A DNA stretch of 64,000 nt from Streptomyces sp. NBC_00273 (GTDB lineage: Bacteria > Actinomycetota > Actinomycetes > Streptomycetales > Streptomycetaceae): NCBI RefSeq assembly GCF_036178145.1, contig NZ_CP108067.1, forward strand, positions 868,001 through 932,000, in the 5' to 3' direction. Position 1 is the first letter of the stretch; every line of letters starts with the position of its first letter. Positions 1-8,587 of the stretch are shown piece after piece. A program made the translations under genes and the position numbers. The notes beneath the pieces were generated by a model. It searched no databases, was not told where the DNA came from, and was given only the letters and a program-made list of their open reading frames with translations.

Positions 1-1155
1 GCCCGTCAGGAAGAGCTCCGGAGCACGGCGCGCGCGCTCACCGACTTCATCACGAAGTACGAACTCGACTGCGAGGAGAACAACGGGCTGCCCCCGCAGG
101 CCCACGCCGAGATCCGCGACGCCGTCCTCGACAGCGGGCTGCAGGCCGTCAACATGCCCGTGGAGTGGGGCGGCGCGGGCCTCACCATCCTGGAGCAGGT
201 CACCGTCCAGGCGGAGCTCGGCCGGCTCACCGGAGCGCTGTGGGACATGGTGTGGCGGCCGGCCAACGCCCTGTCCTTCTGCACGCCCGAGCAGCGCGAG
301 CGCTACCTCGTCCCGGTGATCCGCGGGCAGCGCCGGGACTGTTACGCGGTGACCGAGCCCGAGGCCGGCTCCGACCCGCAGAACCTGCGGACCACGGCGA
401 CGCGGACCGCCGGCGGCTGGGTGCTGAACGGCGAGAAGTGGTTCGTGACCGTCGGCGACCACGCCGACTTCATGATCGTGCTGGCCGCGGCCGGGGAGGA
501 GCGCGCACCGACCCTCTTCCTCGTCGACAAGGACACGACGGGCATCGAGATGACCCGGGTGCCGCGCTGGATGCACACCTTCGTCTACGAGCACCCCGAG
601 TTCACCTTCACCGAGGTGTTCGTCCCCGACGACGCGGTGCTCGGCGAGGTGGGCCAGGGCTACGACATCACGCGCTCGTGGTTCACCGAGGAGCGGCTGA
701 TGATCGCCGCCCGGACGATCGGGGCGGCGGAGCGGGCCCTGGAGCTCGCCCGGGACTGGGCGGTCGAGCGGCGTCAGTTCGGCTCGCGCATCGCCGACTT
801 CCAGCTGATCCAGGGGATGCTCGCCGACAGTGCCGTCGACATCGCCGTCAACCGCGCCTACACCCACCAGGTGGCCTGGGAGGTGGACGAGGGCGTCATC
901 GACCGCAAGACGCTGCACGCGAAGGCGGCCATCGCCAAGCTGGCGGCGAGCGAGGCATCGGGCCGCGTCGTCGACCGGTGCCTGCAGATCTTCGGCGGGC
1001 GCGGCTACGACCGCTCCTACCCGGTCGAGCGGCTCTACCGCGAACTGCGCGTCGACCGGATCTGGGAGGGCACCTCCGAGATCCAGCGCCTGATCGTCGC
1101 GGGCGAACTGGTCAAGCGCGGTACGGGCGTTCTGCAGATGCCTTCCCCGCAGTGA
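1..1155 (+). CDS. Acyl-CoA dehydrogenase family protein (5' end cut by window)
   Basis: FAD-dependent alpha,beta-dehydrogenation of an acyl-CoA, in the cytoplasm. The open frame has no stop back to base 1, so the true start lies upstream and 384 codons are visible. Family marks seen: the middle-domain substrate loop (VTEPEAGSDPQ), the conserved RQFGSRIADFQ helix, and the C-terminal RIWEGTSEIQR segment; in many family members the catalytic Glu lies in this last region. It is followed 136 bp downstream by a 3-hydroxyacyl-CoA dehydrogenase and a TetR regulator, which suggests a beta-oxidation-like or branched acyl-CoA catabolic unit. The acyl substrate cannot be told from sequence. Confidence 0.93.
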   Translation, partial: ARQEELRSTARALTDFITKYELDCEENNGLPPQAHAEIRDAVLDSGLQAVNMPVEWGGAGLTILEQVTVQAELGRLTGALWDMVWRPANALSFCTPEQRERYLVPVIRGQRRDCYAVTEPEAGSDPQNLRTTATRTAGGWVLNGEKWFVTVGDHADFMIVLAAAGEERAPTLFLVDKDTTGIEMTRVPRWMHTFVYEHPEFTFTEVFVPDDAVLGEVGQGYDITRSWFTEERLMIAARTIGAAERALELARDWAVERRQFGSRIADFQLIQGMLADSAVDIAVNRAYTHQVAWEVDEGVIDRKTLHAKAAIAKLAASEASGRVVDRCLQIFGGRGYDRSYPVERLYRELRVDRIWEGTSEIQRLIVAGELVKRGTGVLQMPSPQ

Positions 1156-1291
1156 CGGGCGGGGAGTGACGGGTGGGGGTGGGCAGGGCCGGCGGTCCGG
1201 GCCGCCCCCGCCCCGTGGAGTGCAGGAGCAGCAAGTACCCCGGGAGCACCAAGCAGCAAGCACCAAGCACCAGAGGAGGGAGGACCGATCG

Positions 1292-2254
1292 ATGACCGAT
1301 GTCGAACGGGTCGGGATCGTGGGCTGCGGACTGATGGGGTCCGGCATCGCCGAGGTCTGCGCCCGGGCCGGGCGGGACGTCGTGGTGGTGGAGACGACCC
1401 GTACGGCCGCGGCCGCCGGCCTGGAGCGGATCACCCGTTCCCTGGCACGCGCCGCGGCGTCCGGCAAGCTGACGGCCGCCGAACGGGACGCCGCCGTCGG
1501 CCGGATCGTGGTGACCACGGACGTGGCGCGGCTGGCGGACCGGGACCTCGTCGTCGAGGCGGTGGCGGAGGACGAGCGGGCGAAGCTGGAGGTCTTCGCC
1601 CTGCTCGACCGGGTGGTGGAGCGCCGGGACGCGGTCCTCGCGACGAACACCTCCTCCATCCCCGTCATCAGGCTGGCCGCGGCCGTCTCGCGGCCGGAGC
1701 AGGTCGTCGGCCTGCACTTCTTCAATCCGGTGCCGGTGCTCGCGCTGGTCGAGCTGGTTCCGTCCCTGCTCACCGGCGACGAGACCGTCCGGCGGGCACA
1801 CGTCTTCGCCTCCGAGGTGCTGGGCAAGGAGGTCGTGCGCGCCCGGGACCGGGCCGGGTTCGTCGTGAACGCGCTCCTCGTGCCGTACCTACTGGCCGCC
1901 GTGCGCATGGCCGAGCACGGCGCCGCGTCGGCCGAGGACATCGACCGGGGCATGACCCTGGGCTGCGCGCACCCGCTGGGACCGCTCGCCCTGGCCGATC
2001 TGATCGGCCTGGACACGGTGCAGGCCATCGCCCGGTCGATGTACGCGGAGTACCGGGAGCCGCTGTACGCCCCGCCGCCACTGCTGGCCCGGATGGTCGA
2101 CGCGGGCCGGCTGGGCCGCAAGACGGGCCGGGGCTTCCACACCTACGGCAACCGCGGGGGCGGCGCGATGCGCGAGGATGGTGGTGTGGTGGCCACGGCA
2201 ACCGGGCCCACCCGCCCGGTCCACGGGCGCCGACACGGGGAGCAGCCAACGTGA
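1292..2254 (+). CDS. 3-hydroxyacyl-CoA (3-hydroxybutyryl-CoA) dehydrogenase
   Basis: NAD(P)-dependent oxidation or reduction at C3 of hydroxyacyl-CoA. The 320-residue product is the usual size. The N-terminal Rossmann motif is GCGLMGSG near residue 11; VVEAVAED, TNTSSIP and GLHFFNPVPVLALVE carry the family's catalytic Ser/His/Glu region; AGFVVNALLVPYL opens the C-terminal helical domain and GRKTGRGF is the typical tail motif. ATG 1292 is chosen because a purine-rich GGAGGGAGGA lies just upstream, whereas the longer open frame begins in non-coding-like sequence. The stop overlaps the TetR start by GTGA, so the two are translationally coupled. Confidence 0.92.
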   Translation: MTDVERVGIVGCGLMGSGIAEVCARAGRDVVVVETTRTAAAAGLERITRSLARAAASGKLTAAERDAAVGRIVVTTDVARLADRDLVVEAVAEDERAKLEVFALLDRVVERRDAVLATNTSSIPVIRLAAAVSRPEQVVGLHFFNPVPVLALVELVPSLLTGDETVRRAHVFASEVLGKEVVRARDRAGFVVNALLVPYLLAAVRMAEHGAASAEDIDRGMTLGCAHPLGPLALADLIGLDTVQAIARSMYAEYREPLYAPPPLLARMVDAGRLGRKTGRGFHTYGNRGGGAMREDGGVVATATGPTRPVHGRRHGEQPT

Positions 2255-2862
2255 CCAAGGCCGAGCGCGCACTCGAGACGCGTGAGCGAATCCTCACGGC
2301 CGCGTGCGAAGTCATCGCCGACATCGGATTCGAGAACGTCAGCATGCGCAAGGTCGCCGAGCACGCCGGTGTGTCGAAGGCCCTGCTGCACTACCACTTC
2401 GACACGCGGGAGAAGCTCTTCGCCGAGGCGATGACGCACTCCTTCGCCCAGACCGGTACGGACACCGAAGGAGTCCCCGACTCGGTGCCCTCCTCGGTCG
2501 TCCTGGCCCGCATCCTGCGGAGCATGCTGCCGACCGACGCGGAGCTGCGCCAGGACTGGAAGCTCTGGCAGGAGTTGTGGGTGCGGGCCCAGCGCGACGC
2601 GGCGGCCCGGCACTTGGCCGTCGACCTCTACGACCAACTGCACGCGTGGGTCGGCGGGGCCGTGGAACGGGGCATCCGTTCGGGGGAGTTCGCCGACTGC
2701 GACGTCTCCGCGCTCGGCACCCTGGTACTGGCCCTGTGCGACGGCCTCGGCATCCGGCTGATGCTCGACGATCCCCGGGTGGACCTCGCGGCGGCCCGGT
2801 CGACGATCTGGCGGGCCATCGCCCCCACGCTGGGCATCGCTGCGGAGTTCCCGGACGTGTGA
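2251..2862 (+). CDS. TetR/AcrR family transcriptional regulator
   Basis: One-component repressor of 203 residues. The N-terminal helix-turn-helix is intact: TRERILTAACEVIADIGFE, then VSMRKVAEHAGVSKALLHYHF near residues 30-50, followed by an acidic all-helical ligand domain. The GTG start at 2251 overlaps the stop of the upstream dehydrogenase gene, so it is probably produced with the acyl-CoA enzymes and may sense an acyl-CoA or fatty acid (inference from context). No operator is visible in this short stretch; it may lie upstream of the window. Confidence 0.9.
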   Translation: MTKAERALETRERILTAACEVIADIGFENVSMRKVAEHAGVSKALLHYHFDTREKLFAEAMTHSFAQTGTDTEGVPDSVPSSVVLARILRSMLPTDAELRQDWKLWQELWVRAQRDAAARHLAVDLYDQLHAWVGGAVERGIRSGEFADCDVSALGTLVLALCDGLGIRLMLDDPRVDLAAARSTIWRAIAPTLGIAAEFPDV

Positions 2863-2886
2863 CCGGACCGGTGCGGCCGGGGCGGG

Positions 2887-3240
2887 TCAGCGCGGACCGT
2901 GCACGGTCTGGACGCGGCCGGTCGGGTCGACGGTGAGGGCGACGCGCTCCGTCTTGTTCCCCAGGGCCAGCACGATCCACACGACGCCCCAGAGCAGGCA
3001 GGTGAAGATGGTCAGGATCGCGTGCAGGAGGTGGTTGACGTTGCCGCCGCGCACCAGCACCGCCTGGGTCGGGGAGCGCGATTCGACGCGCCATCCGAGG
3101 GCGACGTACTGGTTCACCGTCCAGTCGAGGACCGCGGTGCGCCGTGCGTCGTCGAGCTGCTCGCCCGGGGGAACGTTGAACAGTTCCGGGGGCGGGTCCG
3201 GAAGCGGCCCCCAGCCCTTCGGTTCGTCGGACTTGGCCAT
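2887..3240 (-). CDS. Small hypothetical membrane-associated protein
   Basis: 117 residues, function unknown. The first 45 residues are hydrophilic (MAKSDEPKGWGPLPDPPPE); one hydrophobic stretch, roughly residues 72-94 (LLHAILTIFTCLLWGVVWIV), looks like a membrane segment and is followed by a short polar tail. ATG at 3240 is preceded by GGGGAGG on the minus strand, preferred over an upstream in-frame ATG near 3417 that lacks a ribosome site. It is convergent with the TetR gene, 24 bp apart. Confidence 0.7.
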   Translation of the reverse strand: MAKSDEPKGWGPLPDPPPELFNVPPGEQLDDARRTAVLDWTVNQYVALGWRVESRSPTQAVLVRGGNVNHLLHAILTIFTCLLWGVVWIVLALGNKTERVALTVDPTGRVQTVHGPR

Positions 3241-3491
3241 GGGTTCTGCCTCCCCACGCGTCGGGGCCGCCGGAGGGCGGCACCGGGGGCGGGACGGTTT
3301 CGGTACGGTCCCGCACCTCCCAGGGTGCGCCGGACGGGCGGGTCCAGCATTCCGAGCCCGCCGGACCAGTCCACCCATCGGATGTGCGTTCGAGTTCGAG
3401 CCCGGCCTTCCGGGCATTGTCAGTGGCGCGTCCTACAGTCGGAGCATTCCCATTCAAGGGTTGAGGCGGGCTGCCTCGCTGCACGATCCCG
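3241..3491. other. Intergenic stretch without a gene
   Basis: Together with the hairpin described separately this is a 335-bp gap between two minus-strand genes. It should carry the promoter of the small membrane protein gene that starts at 3240. The reading frame of that gene stays open back to about 3417, but the extension is Arg/Pro-rich and has no ribosome site. I see no convincing coding content. Confidence 0.5.
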
Positions 3492-3529
3492 CCCCACCGG
3501 ACCCCCTCGGGGGACAGCGCCCGGTGGGG
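3492..3529 (-). terminator. Hairpin downstream of the lactonase-like gene
   Basis: A perfect 9-bp inverted repeat (CCCCACCGG, pairing with CCGGTGGGG) encloses a second smaller hairpin (CCCCC-TC-GGGGG). It lies about 50 bp past the stop of the minus-strand metallo-hydrolase gene. No U-run is evident, which is common for Streptomyces terminators. Confidence 0.5.
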
Positions 3530-3575
3530 TGGCGCGCGGCCCTGCCGAGGGCTCGACCGCGGCCCTGCCCGGGGT

Positions 3576-4370
3576 TCAGTCCCAGAACTCGCCGTCGTGC
3601 GGCAGGGCGGCGAAGTGCTCCGGGTCGTGGGAGAGGAAGACCCGGATGCCGGACCGGGACAGGGCGCGCAGGCGCCCGTAGGTCAGCATCTTCTCCTGGG
3701 TGTTCCAGTCGCTGAGCATCGGCACGTCGTGTTCCAGCCCCTGTTGCAGGTGGGCCGCGTCGCCCATGAGCGCGATCCGCCCGTGGTGGTCGAGGTCGAG
3801 GATGACCCCCTGGTGGCCGGGGGTGTGGCCGGCGGTGCGCACGAGGGTGAGCGTGCCGTCCCGGAACAGGTCGGTGTCACCGCTCAGTTCGAGGAAGTCG
3901 TAGTTCCGGCCGCCCGCGTAGTCCTCGAAGGCGTAGCCCCGGGCCGTCCAGCGGTCCGGCCACCACGCGTGGCGCAGCTCGTCGTGCTGGGCCACGTGGA
4001 CGGCGTGCGGGAAGTAGGTCATCCCTCCGGCGTGGTCGAGGTGCAGGTGGGAGTAGAGGACGTACCTGATGTCGGCGAGCCGGTAGCCGAGCCGCTCCAG
4101 TTGCGCGTCGACGGCGTGTGCCCGGGTGAACCCCTCGGCGCCGTACGCCGCCCGCAGGCCCGGACCCCAGTGGGCCTCGGCCGCCTCCGGATCCGCGACG
4201 CGGTGGTTGACGCCCGTGTCGAAGAGGATCGGTCCGTGGGTGGCGTGCTCGATGACGGCGACCGTCGAGGGCACGGTGACCGTGCCGCTCGCCCCGTACA
4301 GGAGGTCGCTCTTCGGCAGGGTGAAGGGCCCCGCGTCCAGTGTGGTCACGCGCAGTCTCGGGGTCACCAC
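3576..4370 (-). CDS. Metallo-beta-lactamase-fold hydrolase, N-acyl homoserine lactonase-like
   Basis: Zinc hydrolase of 264 residues, the size of AiiA/AttM-type lactonases. The metal site SHLHLDHAGG is at about residue 109, a second ligand region reads HTPGHQGV, the bridging Asp is in LMGDAAH, and a final His is in FLSHDPEHF. The opening (RLRVTTLDAGPF...VPSTVAVIEH...ILFDTGVNHRV) is characteristic of the AHL-lactonase subgroup rather than glyoxalase II. Actinobacteria rarely make AHLs, so gamma-butyrolactones or other lactones are an equally plausible substrate (inference). No signal peptide. Confidence 0.85.
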   Translation of the reverse strand: MVTPRLRVTTLDAGPFTLPKSDLLYGASGTVTVPSTVAVIEHATHGPILFDTGVNHRVADPEAAEAHWGPGLRAAYGAEGFTRAHAVDAQLERLGYRLADIRYVLYSHLHLDHAGGMTYFPHAVHVAQHDELRHAWWPDRWTARGYAFEDYAGGRNYDFLELSGDTDLFRDGTLTLVRTAGHTPGHQGVILDLDHHGRIALMGDAAHLQQGLEHDVPMLSDWNTQEKMLTYGRLRALSRSGIRVFLSHDPEHFAALPHDGEFWD

Positions 4371-4419
4371 GGGGACCTCCCTCCCGACGTGCCGGCGGGC
4401 GGATCTCCCCCCGTCCAGG

Positions 4420-5049
4420 CTAGCTCCGGTGTGGCGGGACCACGCGTCGGAGGGCCTCCGCGAGGGCGTGCGGCGAGTCCACCGAGACGTACACGGTCGA
4501 CGCCGCTACCGGCCCGGCCGGGCCCAGGTCGAGGAGTACGGGCGGGTCCAGGTGCACGGCCACGTTCAGTGCGCTCTCCACCGAGCAGGCCACCGCGTCC
4601 GGTTCGCCGGGCACCGGCCTCGGGCCGCGGCCGGGAACGGTGCGTACCACCGGGGAGGTGGAGCGGACCGCCGGGCGGGGCAGGGTCACGTCGCCGAGGA
4701 AGCCGGTCCGCAGGACCACCCGCTCCTCGTCCACCTCGTGCGGGTGCCGGACCAGCGCCGCCACCAGGCCCAGGCCGCCCAGCACCAGCAGCACCTCCAG
4801 TGCCGCGTGCACCGGCCGGACCGCGGGCGGCAGCATCGAGGAGGCCAGGAAGGCCGCGACGATCTCCGTCGCGACCAGGACCAGCACCACCTGCCGCGGC
4901 CCGGCCGAGTGCCGCGGCCCCTGCGCCGCCGGACGCCGCAGCACCACCGCCGTCAGAGACCGGGCCCATATCCTGGCGATCCCCGCCCGGGTCGGCCGCG
5001 GTGTCACCTCCCCCGTCGTCGGTCCGGTCGTCGGTCCCGGCACCGTCAT
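4420..5049 (-). CDS. Hypothetical protein with two membrane segments
   Basis: 209 residues, no recognised family. A hydrophilic N-terminus is followed by two hydrophobic segments at about residues 53-72 (VVLVLVATEIVAAFLAS) and 82-101 (ALEVLLVLGGLGLVAALV), then a soluble C-terminal half with EERVVLRTG, which recalls PH-like (bPH2) membrane proteins, but the similarity is too weak to name. It starts divergently from the DUF5954 gene, with about 200 bp between the starts. Confidence 0.6.
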   Translation of the reverse strand: MTVPGPTTGPTTGEVTPRPTRAGIARIWARSLTAVVLRRPAAQGPRHSAGPRQVVLVLVATEIVAAFLASSMLPPAVRPVHAALEVLLVLGGLGLVAALVRHPHEVDEERVVLRTGFLGDVTLPRPAVRSTSPVVRTVPGRGPRPVPGEPDAVACSVESALNVAVHLDPPVLLDLGPAGPVAASTVYVSVDSPHALAEALRRVVPPHRS

Positions 5050-5250
5050 GGCCGCACCCCACCCCTCGTCGCTCCGCTTTCTTCCCCTCCTCCAGGCTCG
5101 CGCGCGCGCCGCGGGACGGGCAGTGACGAATGTCAGGGATGTGCCGGGGACATGCCAGGGGTGCGCGGACGGTACCGCCCGCGGGCCCCCCGGGGCTGGG
5201 GAATCGGCGAATCAGGGGCGGCGCCCGACACCGGTCGGCAGGATGGGGCC

Positions 5251-6339
5251 ATGGACCGTGGGGACATGAGGCCGCGCGGGTCGCGGCCGGTGGTGGTGCG
5301 GGTGCCGGTGGAACCGGTGGAAGCCGCAATGGAAGCCGACGCGCTCGACGCCGCGGCGCGGGCGGGTGATGTGGTGGTGCGCGGCCCGCTGTTCGGGGTG
5401 GTGGCGCAGTCCGCCGAGGACGGGCCGCGGTGGCGGGTGGTGCTCGAAGTGACGGCCGGCTGCCCGCAGCAGGCGCGCGACGGGCTGAACTCGCGGCTGT
5501 GGTTCCAGGCGAAGGACGAGGCGCAGGACCGGGCGGAGCGGCGCGAGCTGCTGGCGGCGGTGGCCCGGCTGGAGAGCGAGCGCGTCGACGAACTCCTCGT
5601 GTCCGGGACCCGGTACCGGGTGGTGCGGGCCGAGGAGTACGCGGCCTCGGGCCCGGGCGGTATCGAGACGCCGCGCCCGACGGATCCGGAGCCCCTCGTC
5701 CCGGACTGGGACCGGACCGTCCGGGAGCCCGGGATCGATGACGCCCTGGTCGTGGATCCGGACGCGCCGGTCACCCCGACCCAGGCGTTCGAGCAGCTGG
5801 CGCTGCGCGGCCTGTGCTACACGGGCGCGCGGTTCCCCGAAGAGGTGCGCGCCGATTCGCGGCGGGCCCTGGACACCCACCCGGACGTTCTGCTGATGCC
5901 GCCGACCTTCAGCGTCGTGGAGCGGACCACGTACGGCTGGCGGCCGATCAGCGGCCCGCACGCGACTCCGCACGCCGCCCGCAAGTCGCTGGACTTCGCC
6001 CTGACCTGGATGTGGCCGCGGATGCGCGGTCACATCCCCGAGGACGCCGACCCGCGCACGGACGCCCGTACGTGGAGTACCGCGGGCGGCGGGGAGAGCG
6101 CCGACCTGCGGGCCGCGAAGCTGGCGGCGTACGCCGGGGCCGCCGACACGCTCCGGGGCGGGCGCGTCGACCGGCTGGAGTTCCAGGGCACCCTGTACCA
6201 GATCGTCCGTACCCGCCGCCTGCTGCGCTGGGGGCCCGACGGGCCGGAGGGCCCGCGTCCGTCCGACGTCAACAGCCAGGACCCCGCGCGCATCCACCTC
6301 ACGCTCGACGAGGACGGCCGCGTCCTCCCCGACGACTGA
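5251..6339 (+). CDS. DUF5954 family protein
   Basis: 362-residue cytoplasmic protein of unknown function that I recognise as the Streptomyces DUF5954 type from its GPLFGVVAQ / ARDGLNSRLWFQ / DELLVSGTRYRVVRAEE / FSVVERTTYGWRPISGPH blocks. Two related halves are visible: the RYRVVRAEE block is echoed near the C-terminus by LYQIVRTRRLLRWGPDGPE, suggesting an internal duplication. ATG 5251 is chosen; ATG 5266 is an alternative five codons in. No membrane segment. A perfect hairpin follows the stop. Confidence 0.75.
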   Translation: MDRGDMRPRGSRPVVVRVPVEPVEAAMEADALDAAARAGDVVVRGPLFGVVAQSAEDGPRWRVVLEVTAGCPQQARDGLNSRLWFQAKDEAQDRAERRELLAAVARLESERVDELLVSGTRYRVVRAEEYAASGPGGIETPRPTDPEPLVPDWDRTVREPGIDDALVVDPDAPVTPTQAFEQLALRGLCYTGARFPEEVRADSRRALDTHPDVLLMPPTFSVVERTTYGWRPISGPHATPHAARKSLDFALTWMWPRMRGHIPEDADPRTDARTWSTAGGGESADLRAAKLAAYAGAADTLRGGRVDRLEFQGTLYQIVRTRRLLRWGPDGPEGPRPSDVNSQDPARIHLTLDEDGRVLPDD

Positions 6340-6344
6340 CCCGC

Positions 6345-6364
6345 GGCACGGGTCCGCCCGTGCC
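6345..6364 (+). terminator. Hairpin after the DUF5954 gene
   Basis: Perfect 8-bp stem (GGCACGGG pairing with CCCGTGCC) with a 4-nt loop, beginning six bases after the stop codon. It likely separates the DUF5954 gene from the VOC gene downstream. Confidence 0.6.
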
Positions 6365-6469
6365 AGAAGTCGGCGCCCGCTGGGCGTTTCGACGTGCGCC
6401 ACCGGACCTCCATGGGAAACGGTGGACCCGCCCCGCTGTGCGACCCGCTGATGCCCCGAGGGAGACACC

Positions 6470-6901
6470 ATGAACTGGACGCTCGAAGTCGTCCCCGTCC
6501 CTGTCACCGACATGGATCGCGCCAAGAGCTTCTACGCCGACCAGGTCGGCTTCGGCGTCGACCTCGACGACGAGGTCTCCCCCGGCGTGCGCATCATCCA
6601 GATGACCCCGCCCGGTTCCCGGTGCTCCATCGCCATGCTCCAGGGGATGCCCGGGGCACCCGGCGGCCAGGTCATGGCGCCCGGCACCCTGCACGGCCTC
6701 CAGCTGTGCGTCACGGACATCGAGGCGGCCCGCGAGGAGCTGGTGGCCCGGGGCGTGGACGTGTCGCCCGTCCGGAACCTCGGCGCATCGGGCTGGCAGG
6801 AGGGCAAGGGCGGCACCTGGAACTCCTTCATGACCTTCGCCGACCCCGACGGCAACAGCTGGGTCGTCCAGGAGGCCCCGTCGGAGCTGTCCGAGCGCTG
6901 A
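6470..6901 (+). CDS. VOC family (glyoxalase/dioxygenase fold) protein
   Basis: 143 residues in two paired beta-alpha-beta-beta-beta modules. The N-terminal module (VPVPVTDMDRAKSFYADQVGF) and the C-terminal module (ADPDGNSWVVQE) match small VOC proteins annotated as glyoxalases. A metal-binding His is visible in LHGLQLCVTD and a Glu in the final VVQE. The ribosome site GAGGGAGA precedes ATG 6470. The substrate is unknown; such proteins may also act as thiol-transfer or resistance proteins. Confidence 0.85.
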   Translation: MNWTLEVVPVPVTDMDRAKSFYADQVGFGVDLDDEVSPGVRIIQMTPPGSRCSIAMLQGMPGAPGGQVMAPGTLHGLQLCVTDIEAAREELVARGVDVSPVRNLGASGWQEGKGGTWNSFMTFADPDGNSWVVQEAPSELSER

Positions 6902-7053
6902 CCCGGCCGGCGCCGGCTCCGACGCTGCGGCGGGCAGATGTACCAAGCCCGCCCCCTGCGCGGAGGAATCCCGGCGCGTACAGCCCGGCCGCTCGCACAG
7001 CGGACCAGTACATTCCCCATTTCAGCCGGTTCGTTCTATTTTGGGGATGTGCC

Positions 7054-8436
7054 TTGCGTCGTACCGCTGTTGCTCTGACCCTGCTGACCGCCCTCTCCTG
7101 CGGTTCCTTCGCGGGAACCCAGGCCGTCTCGGCCGCGAGTGCGTCGGCAGGCGGCGGTGGTGGCGGCGGCCGGGGCACCAACATCCTGGTCGTCGGCATC
7201 GACAGTCGCGCCGGACTCTCCGCGGCCGAGAAGCGACGGCTCCACGTGGGCGGCAAGGGCTGCAACTGCACCGACGTGATGATGCTCGTCCACCTGTCGC
7301 AGAACCGGCGGCGCGCGAGCATCGTCTCCATCCCGCGCGACTCCTACGTCGAGTACGCGGCCACCAGCGCCACGGCCACCGCCCCGGCCCGCAGCGGCAA
7401 GATCAACGGCGCCTTCGCGCTCGGCGGTGGCCCGCTCACCGTGGCCACCGTCGAGAAGGCCACCGGTCTGCACATCGACCACTACCTGGAGACCGGTTTC
7501 ACGGGCTTCGAGCAGACGGTCGACAACCTCGGCGGCGCCACCGTGTGCACGGACAAGCCGCTCAAGGACGAGAACTCCGGGCTCGACATCGGCGCCGGCC
7601 GCCACCTCGCCGACGGGAACCGGGCCCTTCGCTACGTCCGGGCCCGGCACGTCAACCTCCGGCCCGGCGACCTGGGCCGGGTCCGCCGCCAGCAGCGCGT
7701 GGTCAACGACCTGCTGGCCCGGCTCACCGCGGAGGGCGCCCTGGCCGGTCCCCTCAGCACGGCGCGGACCGTGCGCACCCTGCTGAAGACCGTACGCACC
7801 GACGCACGGACGGGCCTGGACGACCTGGTGCGCATCGGTTGGGCGCTCGGTCGCCTCCGGCCGGGCCGGACGGAGTTCGCGACCGTCCCCATCCGGCTCT
7901 TCGACCACCGCGTACCCGGTGTGGGTTCCACCCTGGTGTGGGACGAGGCCCGTTCCGCCGCGCTCTGGGCCGCGCTCGGCGCGGACCGCCCGATCACGGG
8001 CGACCCCCGGATCCAGCCCGTCGCGGAGAACCCGGCCCCGACCGATCCGGCCCGGATCGCCGTCCGGGTGGACGACGCCGAGGTCGCCGCCGCCCTGCGC
8101 GGCAACGGCTTCGTCGTCACCGACACCTCCGCGACCGCACCGCCCGAACGCCCGGCGGGCCCGCCGCTCATCCGGTACGCCACCGGCCAGGAGGACGACG
8201 CGGCGACCGTGGCGGCCGCCCTGCCCGGCTCCCGCCCGCAAGTGGACCCGGAGCTCGACGCGGTTGTCGAGGTCACCGTCGGCGCACGGCCCGTCCGGGT
8301 CAAGAGCGTCACGTTCGACCGCAACGTGGCCGACGGCGCCCCCGTGACCGCGGACCGCCTCCGCTGCGCCGAAGCCCCGGCCGCGGCCGGGGCCGCCCGG
8401 CCGGGGAGCGCCGTGGAGCCATCCGGGCGACGATGA
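7054..8436 (+). CDS. LytR-CpsA-Psr (LCP) family cell-wall ligase
   Basis: Attaches anionic glycopolymers to peptidoglycan from undecaprenyl-pyrophosphate carriers at the outer membrane face. Known LCP blocks are all present: NILVVGIDSR, a DVMMLVHL block, SIVSIPRDSYV, KINGAFALGG and YLETGFTGF...VDNLGG. The C-terminal third (residues about 340-430) fits a LytR C-terminal domain. The frame extends far upstream, but the first sensible start is TTG 7054, six bases after GGGGA, giving a 460-residue product with an N-terminal signal/anchor (RRTAVALTLLTALSCGSF). A Cys in that segment is not in a good lipobox. A Gly-rich spacer follows the signal. Confidence 0.85.
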   Translation: MRRTAVALTLLTALSCGSFAGTQAVSAASASAGGGGGGGRGTNILVVGIDSRAGLSAAEKRRLHVGGKGCNCTDVMMLVHLSQNRRRASIVSIPRDSYVEYAATSATATAPARSGKINGAFALGGGPLTVATVEKATGLHIDHYLETGFTGFEQTVDNLGGATVCTDKPLKDENSGLDIGAGRHLADGNRALRYVRARHVNLRPGDLGRVRRQQRVVNDLLARLTAEGALAGPLSTARTVRTLLKTVRTDARTGLDDLVRIGWALGRLRPGRTEFATVPIRLFDHRVPGVGSTLVWDEARSAALWAALGADRPITGDPRIQPVAENPAPTDPARIAVRVDDAEVAAALRGNGFVVTDTSATAPPERPAGPPLIRYATGQEDDAATVAAALPGSRPQVDPELDAVVEVTVGARPVRVKSVTFDRNVADGAPVTADRLRCAEAPAAAGAARPGSAVEPSGRR

Positions 8437-8587
8437 GAGATGTGGACCACGCACAGTCGCATGCCGCACCAGGTGAGTGGCCGCAGGGGCGGACCGTGGC
8501 GCGGCCGCGGCGCCGGGCCGACGGTGGCGCACGCCGCCCCGGTGGGGCCGCGGCGGCGCGGGGCCGCCCCGGAGGAGCGGGTGCAGG